This document shows, in pieces, positions 12,901-24,620 of a stretch of DNA of 64,000 nt. Origin of the DNA: Nemopilema nomurai (Eukaryota > Cnidaria > Scyphozoa > Rhizostomeae > Rhizostomatidae); assembly GCA_003864495.1 (NCBI GenBank), contig ML133373.1, forward strand, positions 992,001 to 1,056,000, given 5' to 3'. The position numbers and the translations under genes were made by a program. How positions within the stretch are numbered: the stretch's first letter is position 1; every line of letters begins with the position of its first letter. The notes beneath the pieces were generated by a model. That model worked only from the letters and a program-made list of their open reading frames with translations, was not told the origin of the DNA and did no database searches.

Positions 12901-14819
12901 TCGATTTAAATTGTCTCCAGGACTTAAAGCATTATAATTTTTTATACTGCAAAATCGAATTTCCAAAGGGATTTCTAAAATGATGTTTTACAAAATCAGT
13001 ATCAGATATCTCTAAAAATTACTTTTTTCCTAAATTGCAAAAATTACCATTACATGATGAAATTCTAAGCAATTGCACTAAGAAATGCTTTCCTGATATG
13101 ATTCCTTAAAGGGTCACTACAATAAGTCTTATAATGGGGCAGGGATTGACTCCCTTACATTAGACATTATAACAATAAAATAAAGAAATTATGTCCCTGT
13201 TTCCAATTTGCAGACTTTAAATCATGAATGAACACATTTAATTATGTATTAACCTTGTGAGGTATGCACAGACAGACTAAGTCAATATTCCATTTATTAA
13301 TTTATTAAAATCAATGTGAAAAGTATTATTGTATTTTCAGCAATACTGATAAACAAATTATACATTATAAAGAAAAAGCAAAGAAAATGACTTTACTTCA
13401 AAGTGCACTTTGTGATGCAATGTCAAACAAGCCTTGCAGTGCATAAACCTTTTGTTGAAAATTTTTTTAAAAGCATGAAAATATCATTTAATCATTTGTT
13501 TCTTTAAATATCATTATCAATATAAAAATGTAGTCTTCTACATTTTTTCATTCATGCTGTGCGAAATAATGAAGTTTAATATATATATTTCAAAGTTTTT
13601 CAACTACAACCACTGTTTATGTTAGTAGACCTAAATGATGTCACAATCATGGGTGCTTGTTTTCATTAATGTGTACAGGTAGTAAGGATTTTCCTTCTGA
13701 GGAGTTCCAGCAATTTTGCATAAACATTGCCAAATCAACAATTTTCTATAAAATATGTCTAATAATTTAATCAAATAAACTAAATGTAGATTCGAAATGG
13801 GAACAAATTGAACTCATTAGAGTAAACACACTGTGACACTACTCCAGCAAATATATTATCTAAAATAAGTTTAAAGGTAAGTAACAAAAGGGTGATATAT
13901 TAAAAATTTGTTTATGATAATAAGTAAGAAAAAAGGAAGTTGCCATACTATAGTGAAGCAAGCCTCCTAAGATATTTTTGATATATCAGCCATTTGGTTA
14001 ACCCCATCAATTACAGACCAGCATAAAATATACAGCTCACAATGATACATTAAAAGCAGTAAAAAACCCTATCTTGCTTTGCATTCCAAAAACGTAACCA
14101 TAGTGAAGGCAAATGTTAAGCCATTTTTCATTTGAGTAGGAATAGATGCTGCTCTTGATGTTTGTATTTAGTAATTAAAGTGCTTATGAGATGTGATTTT
14201 AGGAAATATCAAAAAATAAGGGTTGAAATTCTTAAAGAGTAACAAAACTTTTAACCAGTCTCAAATGTAGCCAAATCAAACACAAGACCTATATTGGATA
14301 GCCTGCTTTCCATGTTTTTCATACCATACTTCTGGGGAAAATTGAAAAACCAACTTGTTTCTGACAAAGCTATCAACAGATAATAACTAATTTAAAAGCT
14401 GCATAACTAGCCTCTCTCTGGTAGCTGCTAAGACATCACTTAAGGTTATGGTAAATTTTCATACTTGATGATGGTAAATTTTCATACTTGGTTATGTTAA
14501 ACAGTATATTTTTGTATGAACCAATTGTCTGTGTATATTTGTAGAAAACAATTTTTAGCATAAACATTAGAGACCCTTCCTCATCATTTAATGTTCTATA
14601 CTAAGTATTATGATGTTCTTTGCTGTCAAAGGTAACAGTAAATAAAGCATTAATATTCACTCCAGTTCTCATAAAAAAATTGTTTTGTAAATTAAAGACA
14701 TAGTCACTTCCACCAACCTTTGCAAAGGTCTGGCTTTCTTCAGAAGAGTGGATAAAATAAAACTTGGGTAGGGCAAAAAAATATTATAAACCTGTGAGTC
14801 TTTTTCTTTTGTTTGGGCA
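9904..14819. other. Long intergenic stretch
   Basis: About 4.9 kb with no gene I can support. A 76-codon minus-strand ORF at 10082-10312 lies just upstream of MRPL47 and has no recognised domain. There is a poly-C run near 11625-11642, a (GGGA)n stretch near 12656-12670 and a 24-bp tandem duplication (GGTAAATTTTCATACTTG core) at about 14449-14490. The right end is AT-rich and probably includes the 3' UTR of the NHERF-like gene. Confidence 0.4.
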
Positions 14820-15953
14820 TCAAAGATTGTTGAAAATAGCGGCTCTTGCAGCCCAATCTGTTCCTTTTTTCTCCTTTATTTCTTTCCGTTTTGGTTTGGG
14901 TAAAGCTGCATTCTTTTTCAAGATTGGGTCAACATGTTGATGTCCTTCTGGGACAGCAACTGGCTCTGGTTCTTTTGGTGCCTCTGGTTCTTTTGGTGCC
15001 TCTGGTTCTTTTGGAGCCTCTGGTTCTTTTGGAGCCTCTGGTTCTTTTGGTGCCTCTGGTTCTTTTGGTGCCTCTGGTTCTTTTGGTGCCTCTGGTTCTT
15101 TTGGTGCCTCTGGTTCTTTTGGAGCCTCTGGTTCTTTTGGTGCCTCTGGTTCTTTTGGAGCCTCTGGTTCTTCTGAGGGTTCTTGTACTGCTATTTCAGG
15201 TGGGGCCTGTTCAGTGGGGGGTGCTGGAGGAGGTCCTACTGGGGGTGACATTTTCACAACACCTTCACTCTGTCTTACTGCTGGCTCCGCCATCGCGACT
15301 GCTTCTTCCCCTGCAGCTTTTATAACTTCGCTCTCAGCACCAATTTCCGGGGTTTGAGAATCGTCTTTTGTTGTTCCTTGACTTAACACTTCCTCCTCTG
15401 GTGCATTGTCTTTGGAAACAACTTCCACATTGATCTCAGCAGGTTTTTCCTCGTCTTCGCCGCCATGGAGCTTCAAATAATCTTCAATCGACATCCCAAC
15501 CTCTTCTACTTCTTCATTTTCAGTTTTGCTTCCCGGCTGTTCCACATCTTTGTCAGCATCTACTTCAGACTTGGGAACCTCTTCACTATCAACTGGTTCT
15601 TTTTTGACGACTGTATCCAACGAGGCCATTTCAACTGATATCCGCATATTATGTTGTTTCAAATAATCGTCTGTAACTTTATCGACAACAAGAAGGGACG
15701 TTTCATTGACACTTTCCTTTATTTTTGCAACGACTTGTGAATGTGTTGCAGCTTCGACGTTAATCCCATTGACTTCAACAACTCTGTCACCAACGCACAA
15801 ACCAGCGAGCTGGGCAGGTCCATCGTTGTCAACAGCGCTTATGTACTGGCCTACAACTCCTCGCTCGCCATGCAAATTAAACCCATAACCCTTGTCGCTC
15901 TTTTTTATATGTACAAGCCTAGGAGCCTTGACGTTCCTTCCTTTTTCATCCAT
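14820..15953 (-). CDS. NHERF/EBP50-like scaffold: single PDZ, tandem repeat, ERM-binding tail
   Basis: Predicted cortical scaffold linking membrane-protein C-termini to ERM (ezrin-radixin-moesin) proteins. The ORF is intronless, 377 codons from the ATG at 15953; an upstream ATG in another frame gives a short overlapping uORF. Residues about 10-95 form one PDZ domain with the GYGF carboxylate-binding loop and the NHERF-type blocks GDRVVEVNGINVE and LLVVDKVTDDYL. An acidic linker follows, then 11 tandem copies of EAPKEP. The C-terminus TDWAARAAIFNNL matches the ERM-binding end of vertebrate NHERF1 (MDWSKKNELFSNL). Vertebrate NHERF1 and NHERF2 have two PDZ domains, so one domain here is either ancestral or a reduction. 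The lack of introns could also mean retroposition, but the frame is fully open and the tail is conserved. Confidence 0.85.
   Translation of the reverse strand: MDEKGRNVKAPRLVHIKKSDKGYGFNLHGERGVVGQYISAVDNDGPAQLAGLCVGDRVVEVNGINVEAATHSQVVAKIKESVNETSLLVVDKVTDDYLKQHNMRISVEMASLDTVVKKEPVDSEEVPKSEVDADKDVEQPGSKTENEEVEEVGMSIEDYLKLHGGEDEEKPAEINVEVVSKDNAPEEEVLSQGTTKDDSQTPEIGAESEVIKAAGEEAVAMAEPAVRQSEGVVKMSPPVGPPPAPPTEQAPPEIAVQEPSEEPEAPKEPEAPKEPEAPKEPEAPKEPEAPKEPEAPKEPEAPKEPEAPKEPEAPKEPEAPKEPEAPKEPEPVAVPEGHQHVDPILKKNAALPKPKRKEIKEKKGTDWAARAAIFNNL
14965..15170 (-). repeat. 11 x 18-bp in-frame minisatellite encoding EAPKEP
   Basis: Eleven near-identical 18-bp units differ mainly at one synonymous base (GGTGCC versus GGAGCC on the plus strand). 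The plus-strand order is T,T,A,A,T,T,T,T,A,T,A at that base. Such regular homogeneity points to recent expansion by slippage or unequal exchange, and the copy number is likely to vary between individuals. The long plus-strand ORFs over this stretch are antisense by-products. Confidence 0.95.
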
Positions 15954-18900
15954 GATTATAATTGTAAAATCTCCCAACTTGCATAAACAGACGATAAACT
16001 CAACTTGCTAATGTCGCAAGGACTACCTTCTGTGACTCATTCCTCCCGCCTCAAAAGCAACTTGTCGTTTCGAGATGACCCTTGTTCAAAACATCATCTT
16101 TGAACCCGACCGTGCGTGCCTGCACGGCAAATGGGGCGGGTACTTGGAGGAGAAAACACAGGCATTTTGTCAGAAAATAATAAAACCTATTGAAAACCTA
16201 AAGACATTAGTAAATGAAACATGCCTTATTTGTAGAAGAGCAATTTTCTTATGAAATAGACAGGCTTTATATACTGAAAATGTCTATGCTACCAGAGGGC
16301 AACTATGATAAGAGGCGTCCCCCCCTCCCCTCGGAAAAAGTTCTCTGACAATCCAATTTTGCTGCATTCATTTTTCAAATAAGCAGGAGATTAAAAATTG
16401 CCAAAAAAAGTTTCCAATTCTTGTAATTAACTTTGCCCGGAAGACTACACACATCTTTTCATTCATTTGGGGATAAACCTGGAAATCCACTTTGCAGTTT
16501 TCATAAACTTGGAACAAAGACAGCATAAATAAATAATGAGGTACAGTCTGGGTGACCATGATGAAGAGAAGTTGGCTCGAAGGTTGGGGCTTGACCGTTG
16601 GGGGGACATCTGAAATACGCACGCATTACCAATGAACATCCTGCTTATTATATATTGACAAATGTTAACTCGAAACGATTGAGAAAATAAGCCCTTTTCC
16701 TAGGCTTGTAAGCAAGGTATACTTCGTAAAATAAATTAGAATTATACCTAGTAAATATGCTAATTTATCTAAGAAAAAGAAATGAGTGGATATCCTTCAG
16801 AAATGAGAGGATGTATTATGTTTTTATTAAGTATCTCTATCTTATTTTTTATTAAGTATTTATTTCTTAAGTACAATTCTCAGCAAAGCTACTTAAGAAA
16901 TAACGCTTCTTCCGATTTTGAAGTAGGTTTTCGCTGACCTACCGCCAAGATTCCTAAACAAGTTCCCTTTTTGACCACACCCACAAAACAAGCCACGCCC
17001 ATCTGTAGCCAACTGCTCTAAGATGTATCTCTTGATTCGCTAGGCCCTGATCTTGATTCGGTAGTTAAGGCATTGATTCATGAATAAAGAGACATGAACG
17101 ATAAAGAGTTGCGGTATTGAAAAGCTAACTATGCACTAATCTTTAAATAAAAACCTGCGTTTATCAGATTGAAATTGCAACAGCGGGCTAGAGAATACAA
17201 ATAAACTTTGTTTGGATATAAATTATTTAAAGCTTTGGCGGTTAACAAAACTGAATCTCAAATCCATGGGGTTGCAATATGAGGTTTTACGGAGGCCCAT
17301 GCTTAATTGACTCTAGAAAACATAGGTGATTCATTCCGCTACAGGGAGGCAATTATATAACATAGAGTTGCATAAAGAAATAAATAATTTAAAAACAAAT
17401 TGAGATCGAAATCATCCTAAAGCGTCAGATGGAAATGCCTTAGTTTAGTAGAATTTTCGGCTACAGCCTTGCTTGCTTTTTGTCTTTGATTATATCATTA
17501 AACTAGCTATTGTTGAACGCCACGATCTGGCAATATCACAATTGCGTAATGTTTGCATTTGACTTGTGATAGAAGAGACAATTTTTTATTTTTCTCAAAC
17601 TTCCAAAGAAATAAGTTCTTCCTTCTTTGACTTGGTGCACCAGGAATAATGAACTTCCTTACATCTTAAGGGATCATGTAGAGGCATACGCAACCCCTGG
17701 AAAGTTGAGGGGGGGGGGGGGTTGAAAATTTTTCACGACCATGCCCTCTAGATTCTTAGAAACGAGGGGCAACTCCCTTTTTATGTATATTTTGTGAAAG
17801 GCGAAATCCTGTTGCAAGTGTAATGAGCTTTTACTAGAGCGGCCTACACCCCTTCTGAGGTATTGATTTTGTAAATCATTTTTGGGAAAATGTAATGGAG
17901 CATCTTTTTCATCCTTTTAATTCTTTCTCACGAAATTAATGGCTAATATGCAGTAACAGATAAAAAGGTTTAAAAAGGACTCTGAATTATGAGCATTTTG
18001 TTTGGTTTCCTTCCAGGACAGAAGTTTGCATTGCTTACAAGTAGATTCTAAAGATGCTATTTAGCCGAAATTTGCATGACAGCTTCCAAAGGAATCCAAC
18101 AAATGAACGCATTTACTTGTCAAACACGTTGTCATGGATACTTTTGAATCCACCTGCTGCCATGTTGGTACACCTGAGTAACAAAGTGAAGGTTGCATTG
18201 CAAGGTACACGATGCTTGGAAATCTGAAGTTGCTTGGATATGAAGTTGAGCTGGGCTTATGGTTCAAAGTAGGATAGGAACGGACAACGTCTTTCCACAA
18301 CAGGGAGCATGCGAAGGAGCGCGCCATTCAAACATGCAGTGAAGCACTTGTAAAACACAGGACACCCTGCCACAGAATAAAAATTTTTTCCTATTCTGTG
18401 ACTCTGCCAGTTAAGCTTCCATTTATGAATGGCCGTGGAATGTAACTTAATATAACAGCTTTAAAGATCTGAGAATTTCTCTTCGCCAATTCCCGTCTCG
18501 CCTCTACAGGACACATCAGGTAATGTCCCCACCCCAAGAGCCCCCAAAATCAGGGGGAGCCTCAAGACTTTTAAAGCACTTTCACCACTTTCATAAATAA
18601 ATTTCAATGTATATTCTGAAAAAACCTTGGATTTTGATCAGAAGTGCATAAACTGTTCATTTGCCCAACTGCAAATCTCTCAAAACTCGCAGTCTCTTTC
18701 AGTGCATTTTACTCATTTGCCAAGAATTGACAATAACCCCATAGATCTGTGCGAATTGGTTTTTCGCCCATTGGAACTCAAAAGATAAGCCATATGCTAA
18801 AAGTGCATCAAAATGTAAATCTGCTAATGCGCGGAAGTTCTCCATCATCAAGAAGGCGAAAGTGGATGGAAGATTGGCAATAGGGAATCACCCCACTTTT

Positions 18901-19034
18901 ACCCTTCATAACATGGACTCGAGGGAAAAAGTGGAAAGATGGGTTTCCACATAATAACATAAAGAGGCAAATTATGTGCTTGTTTGACTTGAATGACCAC
19001 CCTGTCCGGTTAAGCTGTCAACATTAGCTTTACA
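15954..19034. other. Intergenic stretch
   Basis: No supportable gene. Short minus-strand ORFs at 16368-16622 and 18061-18327 have no recognised domain. A poly-G run (about 13 bases) is near 17708-17721, and the TAAGTATTTATTTCTTAAGTA area near 16850 is repetitive. Confidence 0.4.
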
Positions 19035-19805
19035 CAGGGGCGGATCCAGAAAAGTGCCAGGGGAATGCCCAAGCACCCCTCAGATTTCGCCGACTTTCTC
19101 TTTGCAATTGAAGGCAGGGTCTCTTCGATTCCGCGTAATACGCACAACAACCTGAAATGCATCCGCTTCAGTGCCCCGTCTCACAAGTGTTTCGTGTATT
19201 GACATGTTATTACACTCCCCCTGGTTCTGATCCAACGACCAGCCTTCAGTGGAACCCATGGCCTGCAGTTATACCAGTTTCTGAACCAGTGGAAATGAAT
19301 TTAGCCAATCATTGTGCCAAGCCAAGGGGTTCTCGCCATTGGCGTAAAAACCCATGGACTTAACCAACTTAACCAGGGAGAGTTTCTTCCCTGTTGTCTA
19401 CAAGTCACGCAACCATGTAGCCTGAGCCCCAGACCCCAAATAGTTTTAGCAACAATGTGGATGAGTATTGCATGAAAGCAAGGGAACAAATCTTGGTGTA
19501 ATAGATCGACGACAGGTAATCGCTGCAATTGCAAATCCAGTGAACTGTCAATGGAGCTGCGTCTTGCTGCAAATTCGCAATATTTTGCAAATAAACAATG
19601 TCAGAATATAAGTAGGGGAATCGAAAGACTCAAAATCAAGAATTTTGCGAGAAATGAAAGTGGAGAGAGTTGTAATAGTCTTAGAGTTTCGCACTCTAGC
19701 GACAAAGAGTAAATAGATTAAAATAGCTGGACTGGTGTGGTCATCATCTGAATTAAACATAGTCATTTTAAGAATCCGTCAGATTTTCGCCTAAATCCGC
19801 CCCTG
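19035..19805. mobile_element. Candidate non-autonomous hAT transposon (771 bp)
   Basis: The left end CAGGGGCGGATCCAG and right end CTAAATCCGCCCCTG are inverted copies that match over CAGGGGCGGAT, the CAG...CTG form common in hAT elements. Subterminal motifs also repeat (TCAGATTTCGCC on the left, TCAGATTTTCGCC on the right). The interior has no transposase ORF. The 8 bases on either side do not match, so no target duplication is shown; the copy may be old or recombined. Confidence 0.6.
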
Positions 19806-20011
19806 TTGCAAGTGCAGATTTAACGCAATAAGTTTTGGAGTACGGCAACGTTACGACAGAATATGTTTATTTTAAGGTTTTCGGTTAAATGATGAATTTT
19901 GTGTGCAATGTTTAACATGCTTACTGCAATTGAGAAAATTTGAAGGGCATGGCAGGGCACTGGGCATTAGATTTCGTTCCAGTAACAAATAGCGAGCGAT
20001 GTGAAATTAAA

Positions 20012-20131
20012 TTTGACGTCACAAAGCAAGTTCAGAGTAGTGAAGTACGAAGGCATGAAAATGCGCATTTTGATTGGTCGACTATTGATTGGTGAAACCT
20101 AACAAGCTCGATGCATTTTGACGTCACAAAG
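20012..20131. promoter_or_regulatory. Two CRE-type elements and CCAAT boxes upstream of the coiled-coil gene
   Basis: The 15-mer TTTGACGTCACAAAG occurs at 20012-20026 and again at 20117-20131, each with the perfect CREB/ATF palindrome TGACGTCA. Between them are two ATTGG (CCAAT-type) motifs near 20069-20095. They lie 195-315 bases upstream of the ATG at 20326. The same 15-mer recurs upstream of the dispanin gene. Use as a promoter is inferred. Confidence 0.5.
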
Positions 20132-20325
20132 AGTGTCGGAGCAATAAATGGGAGCAGATTGCAAGCAAGATTACCTTTTGAAAAAAATCGTAACCTAGAC
20201 GGTCTTTTCAAGCAATCTTACTAATACGAACATCAAATCTACGCGAATCTTAGTGAATCTACGAGAAGCTAGTTTATCGAGAGTCTTTTCAGTGTATATC
20301 TTGTAAATACATTGAATTGGGAACA

Positions 20326-22088
20326 ATGTCTTCAACATCTGAAGAGAAAGTGGCGCATGGTGACTCCATGTTAATTGAGAAGCTGAAAAAAGAGCTGGAA
20401 ACGAAGAAGAGAGAAGCCAGCAAACTTAAAGAGCTGAATGGCATCTTGATCAAGTAAGTAACCATCTTCGCCTGAATGATACTTAGTTTTGTAATGGTCA
20501 ACTTGAAAAAACCGGACAAGTCAAGTAGTGTTTCAAGTAGAGTGCAAAACGTGGCTTGATTTTATAGACTTTATACTAAACATCAAAATAATATTATGGT
20601 TTCAATGGGTACTGAGAACTTTTCCTTTTACTTTATAGGAAATCGAAGGAGAAAGAGCAAAAACTGGTGCAAGAAAAGGACCAATGCCTGACTAAGGTAA
20701 AAATACTTCTTTCGGTTGCCAATAAATTCTGATTCTCCACAGCTCACAAAATTTCTTATTCATTTCATCTCATCATCTGGTCACCCACAATTTTTTTCAG
20801 CAAATTCAGTTTTGATATCCTAAAGCACTTGTCACCTAAAAATTGCATGCCTAATAATCAAACGAAGCACTATCAGAATTATTCTACTTAAACCATTTTA
20901 TTTTTGCAGATTGGTGATCTGACATTGAAGTTGGGAGACTTTGAGCAAGTGCTGAATTATCAGAACGAATTGGCTGATGAGTTGGTGCAACGTGAGCCGG
21001 AGAAAACAAAAAAGTTGAAACGCCAGAAGAAAGAATTGGTTGTCAAGTGTGAAGAAACAGAGAAGCAGCTCAATGAAGTGAAAGTCAAATTTGAGGAGAC
21101 CAAAGCTGCATTTGACGACAAACAGGCTGAAAACAATGAAATCAAACAAGCTATGCTGGCAATGAAAAGCGAGAACATCAAAGCTAACGAGGAAATGGAA
21201 CAACTGAAAGCCAAGGTAGATCAAAAAAATAAGGAGCTCTCGTTGAAAGATGCTGAAATTTTGCAGCTTCAGGATCAAAAGCAAAATGACCAGAGAAGCA
21301 TTGCTCAGCAAGAAAAAATAATCTCAGATTTAGAAGCAACGATCCAGGAGATGGATGTTGATGCAGCTAAAAAAGATTTGAGAATGTTGGAGCTAGAGCA
21401 AAAAATGAAAGATGCCAATACCCAAGCAGTAGACCAACTGGCCAAATTGTCGGTAGAAAAGGCCCTTGAGCAAGCAGGCGCAAAGTTTCAGATCAGCAAT
21501 CTAGAAAATGAAAATGCCTCGTTGAAGAGTATGATTGAATCCTTGAAGAACGAAATGAAGAGCTTGCAGCTTGTATTTACCGAATTACAATGCAATGCAG
21601 AAGAGAGTGCAGCCGTTGCTGAATCAAAGATTGGGAAAATCACAGCAGAGCTGCAAGCAACCGTGAAAAGAGCAAGAGATTCGGAGAGTAAGGCAAACGA
21701 TGTTGAGCAAGTCCTAGACAAAATGAATGCAGCATTCGCAGAAGCTCAAGAACACATTGCAGCAAATGAAAGAGAAAGGGAAACGGCTTTTGAAAGGCTA
21801 CGAGAAAAGGACCAGGCGTTAAAGTGGCAGCTTCTAATCAACAATCAAATGAAACAGGACATTGATACCCACAACGAGATTATAGAAAATATTGGTAAAA
21901 AGGTTAAGGAGTTCGTTAAACTTCTGATTGGTGAACCAGGAGCCAACGAGGGTATCGTCCAAAAGATGGATCATATCAAGGAAAAGATAAACAGCATTCA
22001 AGACAAAGTTTTCCAAATTGAAGCAAAAGGGCAATTGAAGAAGAGCTTTAAAAGAAGAGTGCTTCAGAGACTTCGCAGAGTGAAGTAA
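20326..22088 (+). CDS. Coiled-coil protein, 454 aa, family not recognised
   Basis: Three exons: 20326-20453, 20639-20696 and 20910-22088. Splice phases agree (AA|G and phase 0), with donors CAA|GTAAGT and AAG|GTAAAA and acceptors TATAG and TTGCAG. The product begins MSSTSEEKVAHGDSML and is almost entirely heptad-rich, charged alpha-helix (many E/K/Q/L, few aromatics, only scattered prolines), from about residue 15 to 400. A less regular segment contains FVKLLIGEPGANEGIV, and the C-terminus is strongly basic (KKSFKRRVLQRLRRVK). It resembles long coiled-coil scaffold or cytoskeletal proteins in general, but I see no diagnostic domain. Two CRE elements lie just upstream. The exon structure is confident; the function is unknown. 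Confidence 0.8.
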
Positions 22089-22547
22089 TGAAAACTGACT
22101 GAGATAATCTAATTATCTTCTTTAATTGACTCACTCGTTAAATTGCTTAGTAGCCTAGTAGTGACTGTAAGTTGTTAAAATATATTAATGAGATTTGAGA
22201 AAACAATATGCCGTGTATCTTTAATTTCCCTCTGCAGCTCAGCTTGTGCAAAAAATGAAACGACATAATAGTACTTATAAAATTGGCGAAGGTGAACTAT
22301 AGTGAAGATACGCACATTTATTCATGACAAATAATAGCTGCTTAGCACGTGACCAGGAAAGGCGTCATAAAGTATCAATATATCACAGTATTGAGTATGA
22401 ATAACGATTATGAAGATGGTGTTTAATTGAGACTAAAGTTATATTACCAGAGAAGTTGCAAGTTTTATATGGAGATGTTTAGTTTATACTTGATTTGAGC
22501 GAGAATGATTTGAACGAGTATGTCAAAAAATCCTGACGGAAAGATGT

Positions 22548-22822
22548 ATTTCTGTCATAGGCGCCGACTACGTGGGGGCTTGGGGGCTCAAGCCCCCCCT
22601 GGGAATTTCGTTTGAAATCATGAACTGATGATACTGAAGACCATGATGTTATATCTGCTTTATTAAAATGTTTTGTTTTGTTATTATGCATACTACATAT
22701 GTTATATTACGTTATTAAAGCGACAGGTAATTTCTCTACCATTAAACTTTTTTAAATTTTTTTTAAATTTAAATTTTGAGCCCCCCCTGGGAAAAATAAA
22801 AGTCGGCGCCTATGATTTCTGT
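22548..22822. mobile_element. hAT-type MITE with perfect TIRs and 8-bp target duplication
   Basis: The element spans 22556-22814 (259 bp). Its ends CATAGGCGCCGACT and AGTCGGCGCCTATG are perfect 14-bp inverted repeats. It is flanked on both sides by the 8-bp direct repeat ATTTCTGT (22548-22555 and 22815-22822), the target-site duplication length of hAT transposons. The C-rich motif GCCCCCCCTGGGAA occurs twice inside. There is no transposase ORF. The intact duplication suggests a fairly recent insertion. Confidence 0.9.
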
Positions 22823-24620
22823 TGAACAGTTTTAGAATTTCCTTCCTCTTAAGAGTTGGGAATAAAAAGAACGGATGTGCGTCTTGGTTCCTACTTTACT
22901 AATATCATGAAGCATGAAGCTTTCAAACGCAATGGATGGATAACGCTTATCATTATGGAAACATTTGCCTGACAAGACTGCATAATAAGCAATTGATTAG
23001 AATAGGTCCGATTGGGTAAAACACCCTCTTCAGGCCTCTCCGTAATTATTTTAGTGGGCACGCGTTCAAAGAAAAAAATAAAAACATTCTTGTTATAGTT
23101 CGTCAATGGTTATTGGTTATTGACCGGAAATACTCAAGAGGTGTTTGCTTTAACTTGGCAATAACAATTTCCTCGAAAGAGGGATTGAAAGAAGCAACGG
23201 TTTATTTAGATATCATTCGATATCAAATCCGCAAGGCTCTTTGTATAATAATTAGCAAGGAGTGCGATTTAAAGGGTGCCTATAAACCAGGTGCGTGATT
23301 TATTGCGCACGCCTTAAACGGAGAGGCCTGACTCTTGCTTTCTGACGTATCACAAGGAAAATATATTGATGTTTCATTAAAAGGTCTGCTATTATTATAG
23401 AGCTGTCGAAACTCTCGTTGGAAATCAAAGCATTGAAGTGAATACTTAAGGATTAGGGAAAAGTATCTATTCTTCAATTTTCTGCAGACAATGGCTAGCT
23501 GTGGCTTAGAGAATCAAAACCAAGTTCACTTACATTTGCTCTAAACATTTACCAAAATTAGCAGATCATTGTTGTACTTTAAAAAAAAGCAGCATGTGTT
23601 CAGTGACTCATTTCTTTACTCATATGTCAAATTGACATGTACGCTTGCAAAGACTTGCTGTGGAGCATGGATCTGCAAATGCTAAACATATAGACTTGAG
23701 AAAGGTGAAATGGTTGAGGAAAAGACAATTCACTAGGATGGGGGGGGGGGTATATGATTTCACTCTAAGGAAGGCCAATAGAAAACTGAAAAAACATTTA
23801 CGAGAGAACAAATGTAATCATAATGAGTAAATATTTAGATGATTTACCACCAGGCATCTTTTTGGTGGTGATGCAATGTCATGGAATGATAAACTTAATT
23901 TCCAAAACACAAGGCTGTAGCAGTGATAGATAAATCCCATAAGAATTTAGGAGAAAAGAAAAAAAACAAGATAGGAAATTATGTTAACATTAGTTGCCAA
24001 ATCAAGAGGTTAGCTACCCAAATAATAATTCTTCATGACCTCAATATACAATATTTACATCATTACTTTTTAAACTTGTCAGTATGGCATTTGAAATTGT
24101 TAAATTTTGTGCCAATTGTTGAGCAACAGCCTTAAACTTGAGTATTACTTCGTTGTTGTGAAAAGATAAAGAGTGTCAAAATGCTACAACAAACTGGTGA
24201 TAGCAACACAATGGTAACATGGTAACCTTACCACTTCAAGCACTGGTCATTACCTCACACAAAATGTACAACAAACCCATTACAATGGAATAAAATTAGG
24301 AATTTTGCTTACACTTGCTTCACCAAACATTGATGTCAACAAATTTGTTATTGTATATTGATAAGCTGATAGGAGGTGAAAATGTTCATTGCTTTAATGG
24401 ACAAAAGTGAAAAGAGATTTCAATTCAAGGGTATCGGAGACAGCTTGTATCTGGTTTAAAAAATTTCAAGAAGTACTCCAAGACAAAGATAATGATCATT
24501 TGGAGCTTGAAAATGCTTTAAAAACTATTCGATAGCTTAATCTGTTTTCCAGTGAAATGGAATTTGATCTTTGTGTCAAAGTAGCTCACTTTATGCATTC
24601 CAATGTATTATATTCCTTCC
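22823..24620. other. Intergenic stretch
   Basis: Only short ORFs with no recognised domain (for example 23113-23298 and 23645-23830 on plus). A poly-G run is near 23740-23750. The right end is 3' flank of the RSRC1-like gene. Confidence 0.4.

Noticed and set aside
14846..15325. Long plus-strand ORFs rich in LVPLVLL and FFWCLW over the NHERF repeat
   Set aside because: They are antisense readings of the 18-bp coding repeat; the minus frame carries the PDZ domain and the conserved tail.
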